From Zobellella maritima (GTDB lineage: Bacteria > Pseudomonadota > Gammaproteobacteria > Enterobacterales > Aeromonadaceae): a stretch of DNA of 64,000 nucleotides. Shown one piece after another: positions 24,332-33,494 of this stretch. The notes below the pieces were generated by a model, which worked only from the letters and a program-made list of their open reading frames with translations, made no database searches and was not told the DNA's origin. The stretch lies in assembly GCF_003075035.1 (NCBI RefSeq), contig NZ_QCZE01000001.1:2108759-2172758 (forward strand). The letters are read 5' to 3'. Numbering within the stretch: position 1 is the stretch's first letter; each line of letters starts with the position of its first letter. The translations under genes were made by a program, and so were the position numbers.

Positions 24332-25894
24332 CTATATGGCCCCCTGTCGCTCCTTTAATATATCGACCAGTTTCAACCGCTGCACTTTTCCTGACGGCCC
24401 CTTGGGCAGATCATCCAGGAAATAAATGGCTTTGGGGGTTTTGACTCGTCCCAGTTTATCAAAACAGAATCCGAGCAATTCCTGTTCGGTAACAGTCGAG
24501 TCGGCATCAACCTTGACACAGGCAACCACCTCCTGACCATAATGCTCATCATCAATACCTACTGCTCCGGCTTCTATCACTGCCGGATGGGCGTACAGGG
24601 CATCATCGATCTCGCGGGGGGCAATATTCTCCCCTCCCTTGATAATCAGCTCTTTAAGCCTGCCGGTAATAAACACAAAGCCGTCTTCGTCCTGACGAGC
24701 CAGATCCCCGGTGTGCAGCCATCCATCCGCCGTCAGTGCTTCTTGCGTAGCCTGTGGGTTCTTGTAGTAACCACGCATGACGCACTCGCCCCTGACTAAC
24801 AGTTCTCCCTCTTCCCCCGTCGGCAGAAGCTGTCCCTCGCCGTTGACGATACGGATTTCAGTGCCAAACGGGACACCCGGTGAACCATATTTGCCCTGCC
24901 TGGGCGGTAATGGATTTGACAGGATCTGCGCAGCCGTCTCGGTCAACCCCATGGTTTCAATAATAGGGATACCGAACTTTTGCTCAAAGCCGGCATGAAT
25001 GGCCGGCGGCAACGCCGCCGACGCAGATCGACCGAAGCGCACCCGGGATAAACGGGCGCGGAGCTCCTGCTCGGTGCAATCGCCGGTGTGATGCATCAGA
25101 TAGGAAATAATAGTGGGCACCACGCTGAACCAGGTGCATTCCTGTTGCACGACCCAGCTCCAGAACAGGGAGGTACTGAAGCCGTGGGGCATCACCAGGC
25201 TGCCGGCGCTGACCAGAGGCGCCATGACAGTCACACACTGGGCATTTATATGGCATAAAGGCAAGACGCAAAGCGCCCTGTCCTGCTCGGTCAGTTCATG
25301 CGCCCGGGCGGTATTCATGCCCCCTGCCAACAGGTTGCTATGGGAAAGAATCACCCCTTTGGGCCGTCCGGTGGTGCCGGAGGTATACATCAGTACACCT
25401 TCATCCTCTCCCGCTGGAGACGGCATACTCGCCTCTACAGGTGCAAGCGGCCAGTGCGGGCCCTTGTCGACATCGGCCGGGATGATATGGATGTCTCGCG
25501 CCAGTGTCTCTGCAGCCCTTGCTATCTGCTCCCGATAATTATCTGAAGCAAATACGGCCCTGGTATCCGAATGTTGCAGAACATATTCAATCTGCGCTGG
25601 ACCGGCGGCCGGATTTAGCGGTGAGGTAATACAACCGGCATACAAGGTAGCGAGGAAAATTTCGACACTGGCCAGGCCATTGCCCATCATAAAGGAAATG
25701 GTGTCACCTTTTTTTAAACCAAGGGCACTGAAATACTGGCTATATAAGGCAAGCCTCTCCTTTAACTCGCCATAATTAAGTTGTGTTCCCGTTTCCGGAA
25801 AAACAGCAAATGGCCGCTCGGGGAAACGCCTGGCATAATCATCAATCAAGGCACGAATATTATCCGCCGGGGGCGCATAGGAAGCTTGCATCAT
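24332..25894 (-). CDS. AMP-forming acyl-CoA synthetase (sulfoacetate-CoA ligase-like)
   Basis: 520 residues of the ANL superfamily. It has P-loop-like motif MYTSGTTGRPKGVILSH, ETMGLTETAAQ, DGWLHTGDLARQDEDGFVFITGRLKELIIKGGENIAP, and catalytic lysine segment PKGPSGKVQRLKL. It activates a carboxylic acid to its CoA thioester with ATP. The start overlaps the stop of the CoA-acylating aldehyde dehydrogenase gene (ATGA), and a TTT transporter is encoded upstream. The same pairing occurs in the sulfoacetate pathway (SauT with SauS). The substrate is inferred from context only; other small carboxylates are possible. Confidence 0.88.
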   Translation of the reverse strand: MMQASYAPPADNIRALIDDYARRFPERPFAVFPETGTQLNYGELKERLALYSQYFSALGLKKGDTISFMMGNGLASVEIFLATLYAGCITSPLNPAAGPAQIEYVLQHSDTRAVFASDNYREQIARAAETLARDIHIIPADVDKGPHWPLAPVEASMPSPAGEDEGVLMYTSGTTGRPKGVILSHSNLLAGGMNTARAHELTEQDRALCVLPLCHINAQCVTVMAPLVSAGSLVMPHGFSTSLFWSWVVQQECTWFSVVPTIISYLMHHTGDCTEQELRARLSRVRFGRSASAALPPAIHAGFEQKFGIPIIETMGLTETAAQILSNPLPPRQGKYGSPGVPFGTEIRIVNGEGQLLPTGEEGELLVRGECVMRGYYKNPQATQEALTADGWLHTGDLARQDEDGFVFITGRLKELIIKGGENIAPREIDDALYAHPAVIEAGAVGIDDEHYGQEVVACVKVDADSTVTEQELLGFCFDKLGRVKTPKAIYFLDDLPKGPSGKVQRLKLVDILKERQGAI

Positions 25895-27297
25895 AATTGA
25901 TACCTCTTCTTGTAATCACCGAACATGTCATCAATGGAAACTTCTCGCGGGGTAATGGTTTTCACTACCCGGGTAATGTTCAGGAAATGCTTGTAATGCA
26001 CGTTCTCATCGGTAATGTTTCCGCCCCAGGTACCGCACCCCATGGATAGCGAAAACGGCAGGCCATTATCAAAGCTTCCTCCGGTGGCAAAGCAGTGAGC
26101 CTGGTTGACAATAATACGGCAGACCGGCATTTCCTTGCCCAGCTCTTCCGGTCTGTACATGTCTTGGGTATGGATCCCCAGAGAATGCCCCTTGCCCTGA
26201 TAATTCAGGATACGGCCGGCGATTCGCTTGGCATCGGAAAAATCTTTGGCCCGATATACCGTTAACACCAGGGACATTTTTTCCCCGGAAAAAGGCGCAT
26301 CGGCACCGACTTCCGATTCTTCCACCATCAGGAAATCGCGTCGAGACAACTGCTCGCGCGCCAGGCCGGCAACTCGGCACAATTCGGCGACCGGTTTTGC
26401 CAGCACCTGCCGGTTCAGGTGACCGTCGTGCCACATGGCCGCCTGCAGACACTGCTTTTCGTCGGCGTCGAGCAAGGCACCATTGACCCGGTCAAATTCG
26501 GCCATCATGGCGTCGTAGACCTTATCGACTATCACCACACTGTTTTCGGAAGAGCAACTGGTTGCATTGTCAAAGGTTTTGGAGGCCCGGATCCGCTCGG
26601 CGGCCAGCGCCAGATCCGCGGTTTCATCGACAATCACCGCCACATTGCCGGCTCCCACGCCATAGGCGGGCGTACCGCTGGTATAGGCCGAGCGCACATT
26701 ATTCTGCGAGCCGGTGGCCACCACCAGATCGGCCTGCACCAGCAGCTCCTGGCTCAATGCCTTGCTGACGGGCGCCGGTAGTTGCTGCACCAAGTCCAGA
26801 GGGGCACCTATCCGCTCAAGCTCGGCGTGGATCAGGGCCAGTAACCGGGTACAGGAGGGCTGTCCCTTAGGCGAAGGGGCCAGGATGATCGCATTGCGGC
26901 ATTTGAGCGCATTAAGGGTATTGTTCATCGGCGTGGCAATTGGATTGGTCGAAGGCACTATCGCGGCCACCACGCCAACGGGCCGCGCTATCTCGGTCAG
27001 GCCCAACGCCGGATCATCCTTGATCACCCCAACGGTTTTTGCCCCCCGGAGATCCCGCAACAAACCCAGTGTCTTGCGATGATTCTTGATTATCTTGTCG
27101 TCCACCCTGCCCAGCCCGGTTTCTTCCACCGCCAGGGCGGATAAACGCGCATTGTTCTCCGGATTAACCAGCGCCCAGGCCGTTGCGGTCACTACCTCGT
27201 CGACCTGCTGCTGTGTGTACCCTTCGAACTGCTGCTGCGCCTGCCGCGCCCGCCGGATCAGCTCGGCTACCTGTTCCTGCTCATGTGTTGTCACCAT
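25891..27297 (-). CDS. CoA-acylating aldehyde dehydrogenase (SauS-like)
   Basis: 468 residues from the ATG at 27297, with GGAGACGGAAG directly upstream. An upstream frame extension lacks support. It belongs to the AdhE/EutE/SauS type of acylating aldehyde dehydrogenases: VVAAIVPSTNPIATPMNNTL, catalytic Cys in ATSCSSENS, AYGVGAGNVAVIVDE, and the C-terminal FNITR-like segment with VSIDDMFGDYKKRYQ. It would reduce an acyl-CoA to the aldehyde, or the reverse. With the adjacent synthetase it could convert sulfoacetate to sulfoacetaldehyde, as in Cupriavidus sau genes. The next enzyme (Xsc) is not in the window. Confidence 0.88.
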   Translation of the reverse strand: MVTTHEQEQVAELIRRARQAQQQFEGYTQQQVDEVVTATAWALVNPENNARLSALAVEETGLGRVDDKIIKNHRKTLGLLRDLRGAKTVGVIKDDPALGLTEIARPVGVVAAIVPSTNPIATPMNNTLNALKCRNAIILAPSPKGQPSCTRLLALIHAELERIGAPLDLVQQLPAPVSKALSQELLVQADLVVATGSQNNVRSAYTSGTPAYGVGAGNVAVIVDETADLALAAERIRASKTFDNATSCSSENSVVIVDKVYDAMMAEFDRVNGALLDADEKQCLQAAMWHDGHLNRQVLAKPVAELCRVAGLAREQLSRRDFLMVEESEVGADAPFSGEKMSLVLTVYRAKDFSDAKRIAGRILNYQGKGHSLGIHTQDMYRPEELGKEMPVCRIIVNQAHCFATGGSFDNGLPFSLSMGCGTWGGNITDENVHYKHFLNITRVVKTITPREVSIDDMFGDYKKRYQL

Positions 27298-27335
27298 CTT
27301 CCGTCTCCAATGCCTATGACAAGATACAGCCATGT

Positions 27336-27356
27336 CATACAACTCATATACATGAC
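27336..27356. promoter_or_regulatory. Candidate GntR operator before the aldehyde dehydrogenase gene
   Basis: A 21-bp sequence identical to 30644-30664, with palindromic core TCATATACATGA at 27344-27355. It lies 39 bases upstream of the aldehyde dehydrogenase start, in the gap after tctC, implying an internal regulated promoter. Confidence 0.65.
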
Positions 27357-27434
27357 TATAATCGAAAGCAACCCCCCATCAGGAGTTGTCATCATCATTA
27401 AGATAATAATTACATCAGGTAAATCAGACCGTCG

Positions 27435-28415
27435 TTACCCTTTCAGCCCGGCCAGCAGCTCCTTCAAATAGGCTTCCCGTTTCTTGAACATGGCGATGAC
27501 TTCATCTCGCTCCATCACCCGTACCGGAGCACCACCCGCACGCATCTTGTCGAGTGTTTCCCTATCGTTAAACATCAGTGGTACCCGTTCCGACAAATAA
27601 CTGAGCACCGGCTCCGGCGTATTGTCTACGGCCATCAACCCCCGAAAGTTGACACTGGAGTCATCCACATTGAAACCACTTTCAATAAAGGTCGGCACAT
27701 CGGGCAAAAACTCCTGGTTTCTCTCCATATCGGCGACGGCCAGTATCTTAACTTCGTCCCGGCTGCGATAGGCATCAGACAAATTGTTGAACCCGGCCAT
27801 CACCTGCCCCCCCATCACACTCTTCATGGCCGGCGTACCACCTTGATGAGGAATATAGGTCAGCTTGGTACCGCTTTCTTTTTCCAGCTGCAATAAGGCA
27901 ATATGATGCCCGACATAGAGGCCTGCGCCGGAAAAGGTGACCTTGCCGGGGTTGGTTTTTGCATACTCGACCAGATCGGAAACAGAATTAAAGGGGCTGT
28001 CCTTGTTGACGATAAGCACGGCCGGATCGGCGCCCCAGTTGGCTATCGGCTCAATATTATCAATATTATACCTGGTCTTCATCACGATAGACTGCGCAAT
28101 CAGGTGAGGGATGTTATACACAGACAACTCGTAGCCATCCGGCTTGGTGCGGGTCACGAATTGATCCCAGCCGACCTTACCGCCCGCTCCCGGCTTGTTG
28201 ATAACAACCACTGGCTGGGATAAATACTCTTTCTCCGATGCCCGCATGGTGGCGATACGCGCCTGAAAATCGGTTGCACCTCCGGGCTCATAGGAGACAA
28301 CCATGCTGATGGGCTTTTCCGGATAGGATTGCCCATGGCTGTAACCGGCTAATACCATGCCACACAGGGCCCCGGTCAGGGCGGTCATTTTCCTTGCCTT
28401 GCTGGTAGTAAGCAT
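27435..28415 (-). CDS. tctC: TTT transporter periplasmic binding protein (TctC/Bug family)
   Basis: 326 residues with signal peptide (MLTTSKARKMTALTGALCGMVLAGYSHGQ) and AAGGA eight bases before the ATG. Bug-fold features: YPEKPISMVVSYEPGGATDFQAR, VVVINKPGAGGKVGWDQF, and the C-terminal FMFKKREAYLKELL-like helix. Such proteins bind carboxylates in the periplasm for the TctAB permease. Here the ligand is likely the acid that the downstream synthetase activates. Genes tctA and tctB are immediately upstream on the same strand. Confidence 0.92.
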   Translation of the reverse strand: MLTTSKARKMTALTGALCGMVLAGYSHGQSYPEKPISMVVSYEPGGATDFQARIATMRASEKEYLSQPVVVINKPGAGGKVGWDQFVTRTKPDGYELSVYNIPHLIAQSIVMKTRYNIDNIEPIANWGADPAVLIVNKDSPFNSVSDLVEYAKTNPGKVTFSGAGLYVGHHIALLQLEKESGTKLTYIPHQGGTPAMKSVMGGQVMAGFNNLSDAYRSRDEVKILAVADMERNQEFLPDVPTFIESGFNVDDSSVNFRGLMAVDNTPEPVLSYLSERVPLMFNDRETLDKMRAGGAPVRVMERDEVIAMFKKREAYLKELLAGLKG

Positions 28416-28502
28416 AAATGCATCCTTGTTGGTTAATCACATGGTTATTGAATAAATTTCCATAGAGCAGAAAAACTTCCTTACTTTCTTATTACTATCG
28501 AC

Positions 28503-28997
28503 CTACATCAACACAGCAGCCGGCGTATGCAGCTGTAATGCAACAGCAAACAACAGATAAATAGCCGAAATAAACACGATGGAAATAGCCAGATATTTTA
28601 AAACAAAACTTCTTTTTGGTCGGCCTGCTCCATAGATCATGACAATAGTGAAAAAGGCCAAAAATGAAGTGACATACAAACCTATACTGCCTGCAAGAAA
28701 AAGATAAAAGAAGATAATTAAAAACATGGGGGCCAGCCTGGGCAATGCCATTGCACGCTTGTTTTCACCCCCTCCTGACTTGAACAGCCAGGAATAGACA
28801 TACCCCGCCCCTGTGCCCGACTTGCCTTTTTCCTTCTTCTCTGACATAAACATCACCAGGGAAAAAACCGCAATGATAACAGCCAGGAAGTTTGGAAAAC
28901 GATATGCATCCTGCCCAAACTCCACATTACTCCCTGCTGCCAACAATACGCCGGAAACAGCCAGGCTACCCAAGGCAATCAGTCTACCTTCACTCAT
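28503..28997 (-). CDS. tctB: TTT transporter small membrane subunit (TctB)
   Basis: 164 residues with four hydrophobic segments (LIALGSLAVSGVLLAAG, FPNFLAVIIAVFSLVMFM, LAPMFLIIFFYLFLAGSIGLYV, LAISIVFISAIYLLFAVAL) separated by a charged cytoplasmic loop with EKKEKGKSG. This is the TctB layout. The start is two bases after the tctA stop, so translation is coupled. It is the small permease subunit required with TctA. Confidence 0.9.
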   Translation of the reverse strand: MSEGRLIALGSLAVSGVLLAAGSNVEFGQDAYRFPNFLAVIIAVFSLVMFMSEKKEKGKSGTGAGYVYSWLFKSGGGENKRAMALPRLAPMFLIIFFYLFLAGSIGLYVTSFLAFFTIVMIYGAGRPKRSFVLKYLAISIVFISAIYLLFAVALQLHTPAAVLM

Positions 28998-28999
28998 GA

Positions 29000-30544
29000 T
29001 TAAACTCCTTCCGGGTGGGTGTGATTCTCTTTTTCCTGCTGTACTTTTTTCATGTTTTTGTTGCGCTGCCGAAACTCGCCATAAATGCTGTAACCAATAG
29101 AACCAAGACAGAGCATGACCAGGATGATATTCAGGCTGCCGCCGAGGAAATAAGACGCCAAACCACCGCTAACCGACGCAATCATCTCTCCCTGGACAAA
29201 GTTGGTCTCGGCGATAGGGCCCAATATGATGCCCAATACCAAAGGAGAAGGACTAAAACCCAGTTTGGAGGCAAAATACATTCCGATCCCCAGGGTCATC
29301 ATGATAAATACATCCGAAAAGCTGTTTTGTACGCTATAGGTGCCAAACACAGCGAGCACAGTAATAGCGGCCGCCATATAGAACTCGGGAATGTTCATCA
29401 CCACCCGGCTGTAACGACTGATGGTCAGCCCGAAGATGCACATCAGCAGCTGACCAATCAGCAAGGAGTCGATAAAGGTCCAGACCACAGGGGCATGCTC
29501 GGTAAACAGCGAGGGCCCTGGGAACAACCCATGGATCAATAATCCCCCCAGCAATACCGCCGCGGTGGGGCTGCCCGGCACGCTCAACGTCAGCAAAGGC
29601 ACCAGGGATGGCCCCACCATGGCATTGTTTGCGGATTCGGCGGCCACCACCCCGGCCGGTTCCCCCTGGCCAAAGCGCTCTGGATGACGGCTCATTTTCT
29701 TGGTTTGATCATAAGACACCAAACCGGCAATCTGCCCGCCCGCGCCCGGTATCAGGCCGACAAAAATGCCCACCAGGCTGCCGACGATCAGGGCCTTCCA
29801 GGCCAGCAGGGTATCCCGAATTGAAGACAGGATACTCTGTGTTTCCATGGCAAACTTCTGCACCCCCTCCGGGAGCTGCTCACTGGACAACATCGACAAT
29901 ACCTGAGGTATGGCAAACAGCCCCACCAGTGCCGCAATAATATTGATGCCGCCGGCCAGGTGCTCGGTGAAGATAAAACGCTCAACACCCAGCACGGGAT
30001 CATAACCAATCGTCGAGATCCACAGGCCAAGAAAGCCGGAAATCAGTCCCTTGATAACGGAGCCGGAGCCCAGGGTACCGATAACGGTCACCCCCAGGAT
30101 AGCGACCCAGAACAGGTGAGAGGGACCGAATTCCAACGCCCATCCCGACAAGGTGGGAGTAAAAAAGATCAGTACCAGTACGCCAAGCAGGCCACCGACA
30201 AAAGAGGCGATAAAACAATAATGCAGGGCTGCTGTGGCCTTTCCCTTTTTGGCAAGTGGATGGCCGTCCATGGTGGTCGCTATATTGGCGGGAGCCCCCG
30301 GGATACTGAGCAGTATGGCACTGACCGCACCGCCGGCCACCGTTGACGTATAGGTCGCGCCAAGCAGGATCAGGCCGGTAGCCGGCTCCATATGAAAAGT
30401 AAACGGAATCAAGAGCGCCACCGCCATGGTCGGGCTCAGGCCCGGGGTAGCCCCCAACACCAGGCCACCGACGGTGCCCAGCACCAGCACCATAAAATTC
30501 CAGGGTGTAAACACCTCGGGTAGATATTGAACAAACTCCAACAT
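29000..30544 (-). CDS. tctA: TTT transporter large membrane subunit (TctA)
   Basis: 514 residues, the standard TctA length, with about 11-12 membrane segments. Characteristic motifs: GATPGLSPTMAVALLIPFTF near the N-terminus, the repeat counterpart GLIPGAGGQIAGLVSYDQTKK, and ESANNAMVGPSLVPLLTLSVPGSPTAAVLLGGLLIHG. It drives sodium- or proton-coupled carboxylate uptake with TctB and TctC. It is the first gene of the operon tctA-tctB-tctC-aldehyde dehydrogenase-synthetase and has a candidate GntR operator about 100 bases upstream. Confidence 0.95.
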   Translation of the reverse strand: MLEFVQYLPEVFTPWNFMVLVLGTVGGLVLGATPGLSPTMAVALLIPFTFHMEPATGLILLGATYTSTVAGGAVSAILLSIPGAPANIATTMDGHPLAKKGKATAALHYCFIASFVGGLLGVLVLIFFTPTLSGWALEFGPSHLFWVAILGVTVIGTLGSGSVIKGLISGFLGLWISTIGYDPVLGVERFIFTEHLAGGINIIAALVGLFAIPQVLSMLSSEQLPEGVQKFAMETQSILSSIRDTLLAWKALIVGSLVGIFVGLIPGAGGQIAGLVSYDQTKKMSRHPERFGQGEPAGVVAAESANNAMVGPSLVPLLTLSVPGSPTAAVLLGGLLIHGLFPGPSLFTEHAPVVWTFIDSLLIGQLLMCIFGLTISRYSRVVMNIPEFYMAAAITVLAVFGTYSVQNSFSDVFIMMTLGIGMYFASKLGFSPSPLVLGIILGPIAETNFVQGEMIASVSGGLASYFLGGSLNIILVMLCLGSIGYSIYGEFRQRNKNMKKVQQEKENHTHPEGV

Positions 30545-30643
30545 GAGATTCCATCCTCTCTACTGTAAAACCTGACGGTCATGAAATATTTGAACCCTGT
30601 TAAACAGCCAACTCCCTTGTTTCATGGATCCGGGGGGACAACC

Positions 30644-30664
30644 CATACAACTCATATACATGAC
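30644..30664. promoter_or_regulatory. Candidate GntR operator before tctA
   Basis: A 21-bp sequence identical to that at 27336-27356, core TCATATACATGA at 30652-30663, lying 100 bases upstream of the tctA start in the divergent spacer with the MocR gene. Confidence 0.65.
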
Positions 30665-31031
30665 ATATCTGTAACATATGGGTAACAGGTATAGTTGTGC
30701 GAATACTCCTTGTCAACACCACAACGAGTCAAAAATATCCTTGCCTGGAAGACCCCTCACACTGCTTCGGCCTGAACCATTCCTCTCGGCGGCAATGCAG
30801 CCCGCTTAGTGACAGGGAAAGCAAGCGCCTGTCCCTTGGTTGCCGGTCCGTGTTATTCTGCCGGCGTCCATGCTCCGGAAAACTACGGGTTGTTATTGGT
30901 CTAACCCGAGATTAAAATTTCAATACAAAATATCTCGTTTTAATCAGTCTGGGCGCTCTGACACTCCGCCGCCTTGGCTGCCATCACGAGATACATTTCC
31001 GTCCTATCACCATCATCACGGAGGCCACAGG
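30665..31031. other. Divergent spacer, MocR side
   Basis: About 370 bases before the MocR gene with no supported ORF. A segment with ATTAAAAT and TTTTAAT arms at about 30911-30944 could be a regulatory palindrome. Promoters for both directions must lie in this spacer or the part before tctA. Confidence 0.35.
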
Positions 31032-32525
31032 ATGTCGGCACTTTTCCATCTTGACAGAGACAGCCAGACGACCCTGCAGCAGCAGGTACGGGAACACCTG
31101 GTGAATGCTATTCTCGGCGGCTTCTTACCCCAGGATAAGCCCCTGCCTTCCTGTCGCAGCCTGGCCAAGAACCTGAATGTGGCCCGCAATACCATAGTGC
31201 TGGTGTATGACGAGCTGGTCTCGGATGGCTACCTCACCTCCCGTGAACGCAGCGGCTATTATGTCAACCCACAGTTTACTACCAGCGGCATCGAGTCCCC
31301 TCAGGATCTCCCGGCCACACCCACGGATAGCGGCGTCGACAAGGTGAACTGGTTGCAACGGCTGAAGGTCCATCCCGGCCATCAACCCAATGCCAGCCAG
31401 TCTTATTCCTGGCAGAGCTATAAATACCCCTTTGTCTACGGTCAGCTGGATACCAGCCTGTTTCCCATCGACAGCTGGCGTAAGTGCTGGCGGGATGCGG
31501 TCAGCGTGCAGGCGATCCGCGACTGGAGCTCCGACCGTTACGACAGCGACGATCCGTTGCTGGTCGAACAGCTGCAAAAACGCATCCTGCCCAGCCGGGG
31601 TATACAGGCGAGCAATGATGAGATCCTGGTTACGGTCGGCTCCCAGCAGGCCATCTACCTGCTGGCCCAGTTGCTGCTGGACAGCAGCTCCTGCTTTGGT
31701 ATCGAGGATCCCGGCTATGTCAGTGCCGGTCATATTGCCAAGGTGTTCGGCGCCCGGGTGAAGAGCCTGCAGGTAGACAAGGACGGACTGGTGGTGGACG
31801 AGCAATTGAATGAATGCGATGCGGTCTACCTGACCCCCAGCCATCAGTGTCCGACTACGGTCACCATGCCGCTGTCACGACGGCTGGCCTTGCTGGAAGA
31901 AGCCCAGCGGCAGGATTTCATTGTCATCGAAGATGACTATGAAATGGAGATGAACTTTGATACCCACCCCACTCCGGCACTGAAAAGCCTGGATCGGGCC
32001 GAGCGGGTGTTATATATCGGCAGCCTGTCCAAGACCCTGGCGCCCGGACTGCGTATGGGCTTCCTGGTCGGCCCCAGGGCACTTATCCAGGAAGCGCGCA
32101 ACCTGCGCCAGCTGATGCTGCGCCATCCACCGCTCAACAACCAGCGGGCCGTGGCCTTGTTCCTGGCCCAGGGATACCACGATGCCCTGCTGCGCAAGCT
32201 GGCCCGGGTATTTCAGGAGCGGGGGGAATGCCTGGCCCAAGCGCTGAAGCAACACCTGCCCGACTGCATCAGCTCTCCGATCAGCGGCTCTTCCTGCTGG
32301 CTGGAACTGCCCGCTGGCCTGGATGCAGGCCAATTGAAGCAACGGGCGGCAAGGGAAGGGCTGTTGTTGATCCCCGCCGCCAGCTACCATTTCGGCAGCC
32401 ATCTGCCGAAGAATTTCCTCAAGATCGGCCTGTCGGCGATCCCCCTCGAACAGATAGAGCCGGGCATCAGGCTGCTGGCCAGGATCAAGGCACAATTACA
32501 GACAGAATCGGAAAGCGGGATATGA
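31032..32525 (+). CDS. MocR-family regulator (GntR helix-turn-helix fused to aminotransferase fold)
   Basis: 497 residues from the ATG at 31032, preceded by GGAGG. N-terminal GntR winged helix: LHLDRDSQTTLQQQVREHLVNAIL, LPSCRSLAKNLNVARNTIVLVYDEL. A linker follows, then a PLP aminotransferase-like domain: VGSQQAIYLLAQLL, EDPGYVSAGHIAKVFG, TPSHQCPTT, EDDYEMEMNF and the lysine region YIGSLSKTLAPGLRMGFLVGP. MocR proteins sense amino acids or vitamin B6 through PLP chemistry. It is divergent from the tct operon, whose repeats look more like targets of the GntR protein. TauR-type control of a taurine or sulfonate pathway is one possibility, unproven. Confidence 0.92.
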   Translation: MSALFHLDRDSQTTLQQQVREHLVNAILGGFLPQDKPLPSCRSLAKNLNVARNTIVLVYDELVSDGYLTSRERSGYYVNPQFTTSGIESPQDLPATPTDSGVDKVNWLQRLKVHPGHQPNASQSYSWQSYKYPFVYGQLDTSLFPIDSWRKCWRDAVSVQAIRDWSSDRYDSDDPLLVEQLQKRILPSRGIQASNDEILVTVGSQQAIYLLAQLLLDSSSCFGIEDPGYVSAGHIAKVFGARVKSLQVDKDGLVVDEQLNECDAVYLTPSHQCPTTVTMPLSRRLALLEEAQRQDFIVIEDDYEMEMNFDTHPTPALKSLDRAERVLYIGSLSKTLAPGLRMGFLVGPRALIQEARNLRQLMLRHPPLNNQRAVALFLAQGYHDALLRKLARVFQERGECLAQALKQHLPDCISSPISGSSCWLELPAGLDAGQLKQRAAREGLLLIPAASYHFGSHLPKNFLKIGLSAIPLEQIEPGIRLLARIKAQLQTESESGI

Positions 32526-32557
32526 GGGGGGCATCATTCAGTTAAGCGTTAAGGGAC

Positions 32558-32575
32558 GGCCTCATCCATGAGGCC
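32558..32575 (+). terminator. Hairpin after the MocR gene
   Basis: GGCCTC-ATCCAT-GAGGCC: an 8-bp stem GGCCTCAT/ATGAGGCC, 33 bases past the stop. The loop sequence resembles other hairpins in this window (ATCCCT type). Confidence 0.5.
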
Positions 32576-32675
32576 AACGCTCTGCTCGGTGGCAAAGTAT
32601 GCCCCTTTAGCGGGCGGCGTTGGGATTTAAGGGGGCCGGGAGCCCCCTACTTCTTCCTTCGCTGTGGCAGGGAAG

Positions 32676-33443
32676 TTACAAATCCAGCACCGCCTGCAGC
32701 TGGCTGGCAGCACGACGCAGGGTCGGCGCCCATTCCATCAGACTGGTCAACGGCTTGCGTATGGTAGGCGCATGCACCGCCACAGTGGCACGTATCTGCC
32801 CCACATCATCGTAGACGGGCACGGCAATGGCTACCATGCCGTCAATCAACTCTTCATTGTCGGTACTCAGGGTATTGTCGGCTATCTTCTCGAGTTCCTG
32901 CTCCAGCTGCTCCCGATCGGTGATGGTATGTTGGGTATGAGCACTGAGGGTCAATCCTGAAAGCAACGCCTTGCGCCTGTGGGGAGTCATTAATGCCAGA
33001 AACAGTTTGCCGCTGGCGGTGCAGTGCAGAGGCATGCGCGAGCCCGGATGCAACTGAATGCGCACCGGCCAGTTGGTTTCGACTCGCTCGAAATACACCA
33101 GCTCATGGCCATCCAGCAGGGTGATGTTGCAGGTTTCCCCCAGCTCTTCCGCCAGTTTCTGCAAGACAGCCCGCCGCGGGGCGCCGACACTGCGCTGGGC
33201 CAGTACCCCCAGTGCCATTTTTCTCAAGCGTGGGCCCGGGCTGAGATGGCGGCCATCGGGTTCCTTTTGTAACAGGCCTTCTTGCTCCAGTTGCCCGATA
33301 ATACGGTGCACCGTGGGTTTGGGCACATCCAGACGCTGACACAGGTCTGCCGCCGTGGTTGCCCTGTCTTCCTTGAGCATTTCCTCTATCAAGGCAAAGG
33401 CACGAAGCAGAGTAGAGTTGGTTGCACTTGCTGATGTGCTCAT
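32676..33443 (-). CDS. IclR-family transcriptional regulator
   Basis: 255 residues from the ATG at 33443, which has GGAGGG six bases upstream; a further upstream ATG lacks one. Winged helix (TTAADLCQRLDVPKPTVHRIIGQLEQEGLL) and effector domain with VRIQLHPGSRMPLHCTASGKLFLALM. It lies at the distal end of the TRAP cluster on the same strand, after the GlcG-like gene. Its probable targets are the TTTTGAT-type palindromes in the spacer between the TRAP operon and the GMC dehydrogenase gene. That pairing is inferred. Confidence 0.9.
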   Translation of the reverse strand: MSTSASATNSTLLRAFALIEEMLKEDRATTAADLCQRLDVPKPTVHRIIGQLEQEGLLQKEPDGRHLSPGPRLRKMALGVLAQRSVGAPRRAVLQKLAEELGETCNITLLDGHELVYFERVETNWPVRIQLHPGSRMPLHCTASGKLFLALMTPHRRKALLSGLTLSAHTQHTITDREQLEQELEKIADNTLSTDNEELIDGMVAIAVPVYDDVGQIRATVAVHAPTIRKPLTSLMEWAPTLRRAASQLQAVLDL

Positions 33444-33494
33444 AAGCCCTCCGACATGGATATTCAGGCATTTTATCATAGGGAAATCAGGTTG

